Of a stretch of 36,238 bases of DNA, positions 9,701 through 16,354 are shown piece by piece. Under the pieces are notes generated by a model, which made no database searches, was not told the DNA's origin, and saw only the letters and a list, made by a program, of their open reading frames with translations. Source of the stretch: Acidobacteriota bacterium (GTDB lineage Bacteria; Acidobacteriota; Terriglobia; Acidiferrales; UBA7541); contig QHYK01000097.1 of NCBI GenBank assembly GCA_003224085.1, forward strand, positions 1-36,238. Direction: 5' to 3'. Positions within the stretch are counted from its first letter, which is position 1. Each line of letters starts with the position of its first letter. A program made the position numbers and the translations under genes.

Positions 9701-10229
9701 TGCCGCGGCCCAAGTCCCCGGCATTGTTGAGATCCGAAGACGCGCCCGTCGAAAGCGAGAGCAATTGCTGAAAATTTTGAGTGGGGAGAGGCAGGGTGGA
9801 AACTGCTGCAGCACCGAGGGCTTCCCCCGTCGTGGCATCGGCCGTATTGATCGTGGTGACCTCCGCCGAAACCGTCATCACCTCGGTGGCTTGGGTCACT
9901 TTCAGTACCGCTGTCATCCGGGTGGTTTCCGTCACGCGCACCAGGGCGCCGGAGAATTTCGTCTTGGCAAAGCCGGTCGCGCTCACCTCGACGGAGTAAG
10001 AACCCACCGGTAGAAGAGTGGCGGTGAAGGAGCCCGAAGAATCCGTTGTCAAGTCCCGTACCACCTGGCTGGTCGCTTCGTTTACAATCTCGACTTTAGC
10101 GCCCGCGATGATCCCTCCGGACGGATCCTGTACCGTACCGGTGATCGCGCCCGTAGCGCCGCCTTGTGCCAAGACCAGTGCAGCGGAACATGCCAAGAAA
10201 CTAGCGAGCATCAGAAGTCTGGTTAACAT
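6729..10229 (-). CDS. Oar-like TonB-dependent receptor with carboxypeptidase-regulatory domain
   Basis: Outer-membrane beta-barrel protein of 1166 residues. A signal peptide (about 1-22, ending LVLAQG) is followed by a carboxypeptidase-regulatory-like beta-sandwich (GAITGTVQDPSGGIIAGAKVEIVNEAT, about 25-105), then a plug (RIDVNGQRETNNNYLIEGI) and a long barrel typical of the Oar-like proteins that are strongly expanded in Acidobacteriota. It ends in an aromatic residue (SLKYSF), as barrel proteins recognised by BAM do. AAAGGAGGG stands about 8 nt before the ATG. No adjacent TonB/ExbBD or binding-protein gene suggests the ligand; large polymer, oligosaccharide or peptide uptake is the family guess. 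A long open plus-strand frame inside it is a shadow. Confidence 0.9.
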   Translation of the reverse strand: MLTRLLMLASFLACSAALVLAQGGATGAITGTVQDPSGGIIAGAKVEIVNEATSQVVRDLTTDSSGSFTATLLPVGSYSVEVSATGFAKTKFSGALVRVTETTRMTAVLKVTQATEVMTVSAEVTTINTADATTGEALGAAAVSTLPLPTQNFQQLLSLSTGASSDLNNAGDLGRGTARIDVNGQRETNNNYLIEGISSADFASGELTFTPIPNAHAIEEFKVSTSLYDATQGRNGGGNINAVLKTGAKNYHVDAWEFFRNTALDANDFFLNEAGKPRPRIQQNIFGADAGGPVGRKAQLGYLYLNYQGSRQRAGGSPGTLINATIPVLPDTRDEATLIKTFFPNGLPAGVTNLDPAAVKLLNAQSNQFGGPFLFPKVPGTPGFDNAGNLNTGLLTISSVGRYTEDQFLVNWDRHFRGDKDSLAWRFFWSDSERFQPFGADSFQVQTGGPAAENNLNFPLDIPLRGRFGSITETHIFNNRLANEFRFGVNIIRDDLLGQNTATAAQLGIVQPGGSLGIDRFQLGSFAFGPFPGSGQFELSDSFIVEDTMSWTRGSHTLRFGGELDHTSMRRVLNVIGNPLVFFVPGAPFPVTDFQNFLLGSPVVALGSGGAANHDYRFPAYGVFAQDDYKVTGRLTLNLGLRLEFVGAPYDKLCQIANVDTTAASTGQPFVYGSCVSRFKIPGFTGNLNRTLLRNNYATVPEPRIGFAYDLFGNHKTVVRGGYGIYANREDIGAVDNLSFNPPFLVVSVPSVLPAGSLSCLFFVNQNCSGPALIPGPGVVSANFVPTPSFFQGFPGGDTTASPIFSGNVNSFGGLAVPLHWISATTQQWNLSVERDLGKNWFVSVGYVGTKGTHLRVTYDPDQANLVSPQNPITLTAQNGQKFTITQNTIANAAARAPFQPLGPSGFEAFSPIANSIYHSMQLTVAHHFAGGLYLQSAYTYSRSIDNDSTVSVAFVSFFNDQNNPRGSRGLSDFDHRHRSITSFVYELPFYKNLGGIKGPALGGWQTSGVLTVQSGAPFSVLDSGGGTALQLDGGSSFSAGFAPGFSCRNAVTPGSDESRLNNFVNPNAFVKAPVVGLDGSTGFGDVPRNCFIGPYQANMDLSIGKTFRIGETQSVLFRTEFLNVANHPSFANPPATDVENPSSLAKINSTIGNPRFIQFSLKYSF

Positions 10230-10498
10230 GGATACTTACCCTCCTTTGTCCATATGATTTGAGATCTCGATGCACTACGCCGTGTTCGTGAGCCGCAACC
10301 AGTCCTTTGACAGATTGTGTTACCCAGGCGAAATACAGCTCCGTCGGCAAGTTGTCCTTGTTTGAGGCTTTCGCGAATGAGCGCGATATTAGGCCGGACG
10401 CCGAAGCAAGTCAACGTGGGCGTGTTCTGCGCATTTCCTGCCTAATTCGATTTCTTCTAATTGTCGGCGCTGAAGTTATCAGCTCACCGGTCCAGTTG

Positions 10499-10516
10499 GT
10501 ACCGCCAAACGCTAGT
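10499..10516 (+). repeat. 18-bp direct repeat, copy 2
   Basis: GTACCGCCAAACGCTAGT matches 6502-6519 at 17 of 18 positions in the same orientation. It lies 270 bp upstream of the receptor's start codon. Confidence 0.45.
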
Positions 10517-10736
10517 GCTTTACGAATATCACGTCAACTCCCGAAGTAGCCGGCGACACTGAAGCTATCGTTAGCTGCCACGTGGATGAATGGTCGGCTT
10601 TGCGTAGAAGTGGTGCTCGGTTGCTACTGAAATGGCATCGCGATTACGTCGGCAAGACTACTGCTAGAAAAAGCCGTCGGCACGGATCCGAACGACGCTG
10701 GGGGACATCAGGGGGACAAGAAAAGGGTCTTTGGGG

Positions 10737-10787
10737 ATGGCCCGGAAGCTGTTAACTGACGCCAGAGAAACGAGTTATTGGATTTGA
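10737..10787 (+). pseudogene. Possible N-terminal relic of a P4-type tyrosine integrase
   Basis: A 16-codon frame reads MARKLLTDAR then ETSYWI and stops. The first ten residues resemble the start of P4-family (DUF4102) integrases, which often open M-x-K-x-LTD-x-x-(V/I)R. The upstream AAAAGGG could be a ribosome binding site. The match is short and could be chance, but its position 10 bp from a broken tRNA gene is what one expects of an integrated-element scar. Confidence 0.25.
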
Positions 10788-10803
10788 AGTTCTCTGTTAA
10801 CAG
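10749..10803. repeat. Nested inverted repeats abutting the tRNA-Asn break
   Basis: CTGTTAAC (10749-10756) pairs with GTTAACAG (10796-10803), and CAGAGAA (10763-10769) pairs with TTCTCTG (10790-10796). The outer right arm is the anticodon-loop sequence of the tRNA relic. The arrangement could be an integrase core site with an inverted copy, or a folded RNA; it is not a standard terminator. Confidence 0.5.
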
Positions 10804-10833
10804 CCGAATGCTCTACCGTTGAGCTACCGGGGA
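10796..10833 (-). tRNA. 5' half of tRNA-Asn (GTT), truncated at the anticodon loop
   Basis: Read on the minus strand: acceptor strand TCCCCGG (10833-10827), TA, D-stem GCTC, D-loop AACGGTA, GAGC, A, anticodon 5' stem TTCGG and loop CTGTTAA with anticodon GTT (10801-10799). This agrees with bacterial tRNA-Asn to the end of the loop. The next bases should be CCGAA to close the anticodon stem but are CAGAGAA, so the 3' half (variable loop, T-arm, acceptor, CCA) is missing. I did not find the 3' half anywhere in the window. Non-functional as tRNA; best read as one side of an integration or excision site. Confidence 0.8.
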
Positions 10834-11004
10834 ACGGCGCAACATATTTGTTTTCATTCTAGTACAGCCGTCCAAATGATGCCAGTTCTGCGTTGGTTCC
10901 AACTTCGGTCCAACGGCGTGATTTGTCGGACTTCTTTGGTGAAATCCAAAAATCGGATGACTGATTTTCAAAGACTTAGACGTAATGTTCTGCGAGAAAT
11001 TCAC

Positions 11005-11035
11005 GAGCATTCGGCACCACACCGAATGCTCTTTT
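11005..11035 (+). terminator. Hairpin with 10-bp perfect stem and T4 tail
   Basis: GAGCATTCGG (11005-11014), loop CACCACA, CCGAATGCTC (11022-11031), then TTTT. On the plus strand this has the form of an intrinsic terminator. Curiously, the stem arm is identical to ten bases of the tRNA-Asn relic 190 bp away (GAGC-A-TTCGG, minus strand 10813-10804), so it may also be a tRNA-derived fragment. Confidence 0.45.
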
Positions 11036-11465
11036 CCTATGAAAAAATGGAGTTGAGCGCGACTGAGATATGGGATCCAGTGAAGCGTAAATCGGTGGTC
11101 TGGAAGTTGAGGGGAATGTTCTTTTGGACAACCGTGTCCAGAGTCAACGAGCGCTGCAATATTCCGGGCTGCGGTATCGTTGTTAGTGCCTACAGAGCGA
11201 CCGTTCTGGCTTCGACCTTTGATGGACCATTCGCTCAGCAGCCCAATACTGGCTATGGTCGTTAGTTCAAATCATGCCCGTCCACTCAAAACCTCTAGAG
11301 TAGTTAGATCCAGCTAACTGAGGCCCGACGAGCCGCAGCCTGAAGCTGTCCAGGTTCGCAAGCTCGTCGAGGAGCAGCTCGAGGTGTGCTGCGCGAGGGA
11401 TTCGAGCCCTGTCCGAAGCGCTGATGGAAACGGAAGTGTGTGCGCCGCTCTTCACTCCGACTGAT

Positions 11466-11490
11466 ACGAAGGTATCGTCGATACCTTCGT
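11466..11490. promoter_or_regulatory. 25-bp palindromic operator, copy A
   Basis: ACGAAGGTATCG - T - CGATACCTTCGT: two perfect 12-bp arms around one base, 95 bp upstream of the Ohr start. The surrounding 11461-11532 aligns without gaps to 24000-24071 at about 57 of 72 positions by hand count. Symmetry, position and duplication upstream of a second cluster argue for a transcription-factor binding site. The regulator is not identifiable from the site alone; TetR-, MarR- and LysR-type proteins use sites of this size. Confidence 0.75.
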
Positions 11491-11584
11491 CCAATTGTTT
11501 TGCCTCCAGCGTCCTGGCTTAATCGCAAGTGTTTATCGCGTCCGCATTTTCAACGGAAGCATGTATATCAGAGAAGAAAACAAG

Positions 11585-12047
11585 ATGACTACTAATCAAA
11601 AAATCAACGAGGTAGCTGGTTCAACACAGGAAGTCATGAACGTGCGGTACACCGCCAAGACCCATACTTCGGGCGGGCGGCGCGGCGGCGTCTCCCACAG
11701 TGATGATGGCCGCTTAGACGTCAATTTCTCGGCTCCCGGAGTCCCCGGAACTGGCACCAATCCGGAGCAGCTGTTTGCCGCTGGTTGGTCGGCCTGTTTC
11801 ATTAGCGCGATGGGGATTGTGGCCAACAGGATGAAAGTCAAACTTCCATCCGACGTAGCCATCGATGCCGAGATAGACCTCTGCAATTCGGGCGACGTTT
11901 ACTTCCTCCGAGCACGGCTTAACGTCAGCCTGCCGGGCTTGGACCGCGAAGTCGCTCAGGCCATTGTGGACGCCCACGCACGGCGAGACATGTGCATATT
12001 CCAACGCTACACGGGGCAACATCGACGTTGCGGTCAACGTGGTGTAG
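11585..12047 (+). pseudogene. ohr: Organic hydroperoxide resistance protein (Ohr/OsmC family), frameshifted
   Basis: Ohr enzymes reduce organic hydroperoxides with two cysteines and lipoylated partners. Visible here: VMNVRYTAKTHTSGGRRGGVSHSDDGRLDV, the peroxidatic-Cys motif NPEQLFAAGWSACF, and SLPGLDREVAQAIVDA. The expected second-Cys segment (HGETCAYSNATRGNIDVAVNVV, then TAG at 12045) is intact, but in another frame: after GTG GAC GCC there is one base too many near 11970-11976. In the frame as given, translation instead runs on into the downstream hydrolase gene as one 486-codon frame. Either a real frameshift or an assembly indel. ATG 11585 gives the usual N-terminus; ATG 11561 is an alternative. 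First gene behind the palindromic operator. Confidence 0.85.
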
Positions 12048-12160
12048 GCCGTACCTGTAGCAGACCGTTTTACAAGACTGCGTCGGCTCTCGCGGGCTGT
12101 GATTGCCGCAAGAGCGTGACGAACTATGACTTCAATCTCGATGCAACGAAGGAGAAAAAT

Positions 12161-12955
12161 ATGAAACTCTCGCAAGCGTACCGAACTGCTTTGATTGTAA
12201 TTGCAGGATTTCTACTGACAGCGGTGTTTCACACGGGAGCGGTCGCCCAGACGAAATCCCCTCAAGGGATTAGAAATATTGTCATTGTTCACGGTGCGTG
12301 GGCCGATGGATCAAGCTGGTCCAAAGTGATTCCACTGCTTCAAGCCAAGGGATTTCATGTGGTCGCCGTGCAGAACCCACTGGCCTCGCTGGCTGACGAC
12401 GTTGCCGCCACCAAGCGCGCCATCGCATTGCAGGATGGCCCCGTACTGTTGGTGGGCCATTCCTATGGGGGAGTGGTTATCACGGAGGCAGGAAACGATC
12501 CAAAGGTAGTCGGGTTGGTTTATGTGGCTGCGCTCGCGCCGTCGGATGGTGAGTCCGTTGCTTCAGTCACCAAACCGTTTCCGCCGGCTCCGTTAGGCGG
12601 CGAAGTCCGGGCGGATGCTGAAGGCTTTCTGACGGTGACCCCAAAGGGAATCGCTGAAGACTTTGCGCAGGACCTGTCAGACGAAGAGAAGCAGGTGTTG
12701 ACGGCAACACAGACTCCGACAGCAGCGGCTGTATTTGGGGCCACGATCACGACCGCCGCGTGGAAGACCAAGCCATCTTGGTGCGTGATTGCCAGCAACG
12801 ATCGCGCTGTTTCTCCGGACCTTGAAAAGACCGAAGCCGCGGCAATGAAAGCAACGTCGATCACTGTTCCCTCCAGTCACGTGCCAATGCTTTCTCATCC
12901 GAAAGAAGTCGCAGATTTGATCGAGCAAGCTGCAGCGAAAGCCGGAAGCCAATGA
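12161..12955 (+). CDS. Secreted alpha/beta hydrolase (serine esterase type)
   Basis: 264 residues. A signal peptide (about 1-30, ending HTGAVAQ) precedes an alpha/beta-hydrolase domain with oxyanion segment VHGAWADGSSW (about 43-53), nucleophile elbow GHSYGG (Ser101) and a C-terminal His in SSHVPMLSHP. This resembles the small pimeloyl-ester-esterase-like or salicylate-esterase-like hydrolases often annotated only as alpha/beta hydrolase. GGAGAAAAAT precedes the ATG. The coding frame is continuous with the frameshifted Ohr gene upstream, so automated calls may fuse them; the signal peptide and ribosome binding site argue for a separate start here. Substrate unknown. Confidence 0.88.
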   Translation: MKLSQAYRTALIVIAGFLLTAVFHTGAVAQTKSPQGIRNIVIVHGAWADGSSWSKVIPLLQAKGFHVVAVQNPLASLADDVAATKRAIALQDGPVLLVGHSYGGVVITEAGNDPKVVGLVYVAALAPSDGESVASVTKPFPPAPLGGEVRADAEGFLTVTPKGIAEDFAQDLSDEEKQVLTATQTPTAAAVFGATITTAAWKTKPSWCVIASNDRAVSPDLEKTEAAAMKATSITVPSSHVPMLSHPKEVADLIEQAAAKAGSQ

Positions 12956-12977
12956 TCGGATCGCAAAAGGAGAACTC

Positions 12978-13379
12978 GTGACCGCAGTGAAATTAGAAGA
13001 TGCCCGCCGCGTTATCAGCGCTGCGGAAAAGAAAGCCAAGGAAATTGGCCAGCCAATGAATATCGCGGTGGCTGACGAAGGCGGAAATATCGTATCGCAC
13101 GTTCGTATGGATAGCGCGTGGATTGGCAGCATTGATATTTCTATGAAGAAGGCTTACACGTCGAGCGCATTTGAAATTGAAACGAAGGAATTGGCAAAGC
13201 ACGCTCAATCTGGAGGCCAATTCTTCGGAGTTCACGTTTCAAACGACGGCAAAATCATGATTTTTGCTGGCGGTATTCCGCTGAAGCGGGATGGCAAGGT
13301 CGTAGGGGCGATTGGTGTCAGCGGTGGTTCCGGCGATCAGGATCATGCCGTCGCTGCGGCCGGCGCCGGGGCGTTCTAA
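12978..13379 (+). CDS. GlcG/HbpS family protein (DUF336)
   Basis: 133 residues matching the GlcG/HbpS fold along its full length: LEDARRVISAAEKKAKEIGQPMNIAVADEGGNIVSHVRMD at the N-terminus and GGIPLKRDGKVVGAIGVSGGSGDQDHAVA at the C-terminus. Members bind heme or cobalamin-like ligands, or accompany glycolate, diol and redox enzymes; the exact role here is unknown. Start is GTG 12978 with AAAGGAG 6 nt upstream. No signal peptide is visible, so cytoplasmic. It sits among peroxide-defence and hydrolase genes and, by HbpS precedent, might have an oxidative-stress role (inference). Confidence 0.88.
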   Translation: MTAVKLEDARRVISAAEKKAKEIGQPMNIAVADEGGNIVSHVRMDSAWIGSIDISMKKAYTSSAFEIETKELAKHAQSGGQFFGVHVSNDGKIMIFAGGIPLKRDGKVVGAIGVSGGSGDQDHAVAAAGAGAF

Positions 13380-13420
13380 CACGGGCGGACGAGCAGCTTG
13401 CAATAGAGGAGGACTGATCC

Positions 13421-14443
13421 ATGTCGCATCACTATTCTGGCCCTGACTTCCGTTTCCCCCAAGGAGACGCCCGACTTGACTTCACGGATCTGTATGCCTT
13501 TCCCAAGCCGGGAGACGCTGAGAAATCCATCCTGATTATGAACGTGCATCCGTCCGCAGGCGAAAACCCTCCTGGGCCTACTACGACCGAGCCTTTCGCA
13601 CCCGAAGCATTGTACGAGCTCAAGATTGATACCGATGGTGATGTGGTTGCCGATATCGCGTACCGCGTGCGCTTCTCAGCATTCGAGCGCGGCGCACAAG
13701 CCGCGATCGTCCGCCGCATTGATGGCTTGGAAGCAAACGGTACTGGCGATTGGGGGCGCGTGATTGTCGACGGAGCGCCAGTTTCCATGGGACATGAGGT
13801 GAAGATCACAGAGGCAAGCGAGATTCGCTTCTTTGCCGGCTGGCGCAGCGACCCTTTCTTCTGCGACGTGGAAGGCGCGAAGAACAATTTGCAGTTCACG
13901 GGCGACGATTTCTTCGCTGACAAAGATGTGTGCGGCATCGTTCTTGAAGTGCCTAACTCTGCTCTGGGAACAGGAGAAGTGGGGTTGTGGGCGCGCACGC
14001 TTGTGCCAGATGATGGCGGCGGCTGGATCCAAGTCGAGCGCGGAGCCCGTCCTGCGCAAGCGGTCATACTTGTCGAAGAGAGAGATGCCTACCTCGCGGG
14101 CGAACCGGCGAACGATGAGCGTTTCCTTGCTGCCTTCGCGCACGCTCTGGAGCACACAGGTGGATATAAGCCGGCCGAGGCAAAGCGCGTGGCGGGGACA
14201 TTGCTCCCGGATGTTCTGCCTTATGACCCTACGCGCCCGGCATCTTTTCCCGATAACGGCCGGACACTCACCGACGATGCGTTCGATTCCTTTATTCGCA
14301 TCCTCACAAATGGAAGGGTTACAGAAGACAACGTAGGACCTCACAGCGATCTGTTACTCGAGTTTCCCTATGTGGGACCACCTCACCAAAGCCGCGTGAC
14401 GAAAGCGCCCCATAGGACGACCGCAACGCAAAGTCAAAAATGA
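13421..14443 (+). CDS. DUF4331 domain-containing protein
   Basis: 340 residues. The opening SHHYSGPDFRFPQGDARLDFTDLYAFPKPGD and the later FAGWRSDPFF, DFFADKDVCGIVLEVPNSALG are the hallmarks of DUF4331 proteins, whose biochemical function is unknown. No signal peptide is apparent, although many relatives are exported. GAGGAGG at 13407-13413 precedes the ATG. The gene overlaps the next open frame by 4 nt. DUF4331 genes are often found near oxidative-stress or signalling genes; nothing here shows a catalytic residue. Confidence 0.85.
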   Translation: MSHHYSGPDFRFPQGDARLDFTDLYAFPKPGDAEKSILIMNVHPSAGENPPGPTTTEPFAPEALYELKIDTDGDVVADIAYRVRFSAFERGAQAAIVRRIDGLEANGTGDWGRVIVDGAPVSMGHEVKITEASEIRFFAGWRSDPFFCDVEGAKNNLQFTGDDFFADKDVCGIVLEVPNSALGTGEVGLWARTLVPDDGGGWIQVERGARPAQAVILVEERDAYLAGEPANDERFLAAFAHALEHTGGYKPAEAKRVAGTLLPDVLPYDPTRPASFPDNGRTLTDDAFDSFIRILTNGRVTEDNVGPHSDLLLEFPYVGPPHQSRVTKAPHRTTATQSQK

Positions 14444-14469
14444 AACCGAATGATGAGCAGAGAACAAAC

Positions 14470-15375
14470 ATGAAAGATCAGAATTACCCAGCGATGAGCG
14501 AGCATGCCCACGTAGATGGGGTTTATCCCTTCCCGGCTGTGATGCAGACGCGGACAATCGAAACCAACGGTACATCCATCCATGTGCGGGTCGGCGGTCA
14601 TGGTCCAGCGGTCGTCATGCTGCACGGCTTCGGCACAACGGGCGACATGTGGGGTCATCTGGCGAGCGCACTCATCGAAGACCACATGATTGTCGCGCCC
14701 GACCTGCGTGGGTCGGGCCTCTCGTCGAAGCCTGATGGCGGCTATGACAAGAAGAATCAGGCGGCGGACATGGTCGGCGTCCTAGACGCCCTGGGTGTGC
14801 GTACGGCCGAATTGGTGACGCACGACATCGGCATCATGGTCGGCTTCGCAGTTGCCGCCACCCACCCCGAGCGCGTGAGCCGATGGGTGGCGATCGATGC
14901 GCCGCTGCCCGGCGTCGGACCCTGGGATCAGATCACACAGGATCCGGCCATGTGGCACTTTGGCTTCGGTGGTCAGGACATGGAGCGCCTGGTCGCCGGC
15001 CGCGAGCGCATCTATCTCGACCGCTTCTGGAACGAACTTTCCCGGCACCGGAAGCGGTTTGATGAAGCGAAGCGCCAGCATTATGCGGCGCTCTATGCGC
15101 AACCCGGCGCAATGCGAGCCGGCTTTGCCCAGTTCCTGGCATTCAGCCAGGATGCGACCGACAACAGGACGTTCCTTGCGCAGGGCAAGCTTCAGATGCC
15201 GGTCTTGGCCTTGGGTGGCGAAGTTACATTCGGCCCTAGGATGGGCGCGGTGATGCGGTGTGTTGCCGATAATGTCGAAGATGTGATCATCCCGGATTGC
15301 GGGCACTGGATCACGGAAGAACAGCCGGCCGCGACGACAAAACTTGTCGTCGACTTCCTGCATCGCCGTTCGTGA
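14470..15375 (+). CDS. Alpha/beta hydrolase, Asp-nucleophile (epoxide hydrolase/haloacetate dehalogenase-like)
   Basis: Cytoplasmic alpha/beta hydrolase of about 301 residues. Oxyanion segment LHGFGTTGDMW (about 51-61), DLRGSGLSSKP, nucleophile elbow THDIG with Asp119 in place of Ser, a cap domain, and C-terminal catalytic His in DCGHWITEEQP. Asp nucleophiles are characteristic of epoxide hydrolases and haloalkane or haloacetate dehalogenases. The start at 14470 (MKDQNY) is preferred over ATG 14440, because the same leader plus MKDQNY occurs before the next gene, where the purine-rich GAGGAG just upstream acts as ribosome binding site. ATG 14440, which overlaps the DUF4331 stop, remains possible. 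Substrate not determinable. Confidence 0.88.
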   Translation: MKDQNYPAMSEHAHVDGVYPFPAVMQTRTIETNGTSIHVRVGGHGPAVVMLHGFGTTGDMWGHLASALIEDHMIVAPDLRGSGLSSKPDGGYDKKNQAADMVGVLDALGVRTAELVTHDIGIMVGFAVAATHPERVSRWVAIDAPLPGVGPWDQITQDPAMWHFGFGGQDMERLVAGRERIYLDRFWNELSRHRKRFDEAKRQHYAALYAQPGAMRAGFAQFLAFSQDATDNRTFLAQGKLQMPVLALGGEVTFGPRMGAVMRCVADNVEDVIIPDCGHWITEEQPAATTKLVVDFLHRRS

Positions 15376-15423
15376 GTTAGCTAGCGTTACGCCGTGAAAC
15401 CAGATGATGAGGAGACAACAGCC

Positions 15424-16269
15424 ATGAAAGATCAGAATTACGCAGCAACAACAAAGACCGCTGAGATACGTCTGGCCAAGCGCTCGCCCGAGTATTGGAG
15501 AGTTACGTTTGACCACCCGCCGCTCAACATCTTCGGTCCGGAGATGCTTCCGCAAGTAAACGAGATCATCACGGCAATCGAAACTGACGAGCAGGTTAAG
15601 GTGGTGGTCTTTGACAGTGCAGTCGAAGGATTCTTTCTGATTCACTTAGATTTTCTTGCAAGACTTGACGATTTGGCGCATCTCCCTCCTGGACCTACAG
15701 GCTTGCATCCATGGCCCGAGATGCTGGTGCGCCTGAGTCGTGCACCTGTCGTATCGATAGCGTCGATTCGCGGGCGAGCGACCGGTATGGGAAGTGAGCT
15801 TGCGCTTGCCTGCGACATGCGTTTTGCCAGTCGCGAGAAAGCCATCTTGTCGCAGTTTGAGGTTGGCGCCGGTCTGGTGCCTGGCGGTGGCCCCATGGCG
15901 CGACTGTCGCGCCTCATGGGAAGAGGACGCGCTCTGGAAGTAGTTTTAAGCGCAAACGACGTCCCAGGTGACTTGGCAGAGCGCTACGGCTATGTGAATC
16001 GGTCGTTGCCGGATGCCGACCTTGAGGGATTTGTGGATGCGCTTGCCAACCGCATCGTCACCTTCGACAAACAGACAATCGTGGATACGAAGCGCCTGGT
16101 CAACGTTGCCAGCTTGCCGCCTGATATCGAAATCGAATCCGGGTGGAACGCCTGCGTTGCTTCGATGGCACGACCGGCCACGCAGCAGAGAATCAAAACT
16201 CTGATAGAGCGAGGCTTTTGCAAACCCGGTGATGCAGAAAATCGCTTGGGAGACTTCGTGGGACGCTGA
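15424..16269 (+). CDS. Enoyl-CoA hydratase/isomerase (crotonase) family protein
   Basis: 281 residues of crotonase fold: VTFDHPPLNIFGPEML near the N-terminus, VKVVVFDSAVEGFFLIHLD (first oxyanion strand), and SIRGRATGMGSELALACDMRFAS around residues 114-136, the CoA-binding and oxyanion motif, then FEVGAGLVPGGGPMARLSRLMGR. It is closer to the divergent crotonases found in accessory clusters than to housekeeping FadB-type enzymes, so the CoA substrate is uncertain. GAGGAG lies 10 nt upstream of ATG 15424; the in-frame GTG 15394 is less likely. The leader and first six codons (MKDQNY) copy those of the preceding hydrolase gene. Confidence 0.87.
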   Translation: MKDQNYAATTKTAEIRLAKRSPEYWRVTFDHPPLNIFGPEMLPQVNEIITAIETDEQVKVVVFDSAVEGFFLIHLDFLARLDDLAHLPPGPTGLHPWPEMLVRLSRAPVVSIASIRGRATGMGSELALACDMRFASREKAILSQFEVGAGLVPGGGPMARLSRLMGRGRALEVVLSANDVPGDLAERYGYVNRSLPDADLEGFVDALANRIVTFDKQTIVDTKRLVNVASLPPDIEIESGWNACVASMARPATQQRIKTLIERGFCKPGDAENRLGDFVGR

Positions 16270-16354
16270 GCATCCATAAGGGCGCAGCCTTCTATGGGAC
16301 CCTGTAAAAAATCAGAATGTGGACGATTAAACCGAAGCCGCTGGAGCGAGATCA

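Larger units (their letters stand above)
10230..11560. other. Gene-poor scar between receptor gene and accessory cluster
   Basis: Roughly 1.3 kb without a convincing gene. It contains the second 18-bp direct repeat (10499-10516), a possible integrase-start relic (10737-10787), the tRNA-Asn 5' half (10796-10833), a strong hairpin with T-tract (11005-11035), and the palindromic operator of the downstream cluster (11466-11490). A 148-codon plus-strand frame (10819-11265) starts inside the tRNA relic, has no recognisable domain and is probably chance. Confidence 0.5.

Noticed and set aside
8622-10013. 463-codon plus-strand frame antisense to the Oar-like receptor
   Set aside because: Shadow of a long high-GC gene; no domain, and the minus-strand protein is clearly the real one.
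10819-11265. 148-codon plus-strand frame in the scar region
   Set aside because: Begins inside the tRNA relic, crosses the hairpin at 11005-11035 and has no recognisable domain.
11255-11285. Second tRNA-like 3' half (GGTCGTTAGTTCAAATC)
   Set aside because: The loop resembles a T-loop, but the flanking bases do not form the T-stem, and it is not the missing half of the tRNA-Asn relic.
11495-12955. Single 486-residue Ohr-hydrolase fusion protein
   Set aside because: The correct Ohr C-terminus exists in another frame, and the hydrolase has its own ribosome binding site and signal peptide; treated as a frameshifted gene plus a separate gene.
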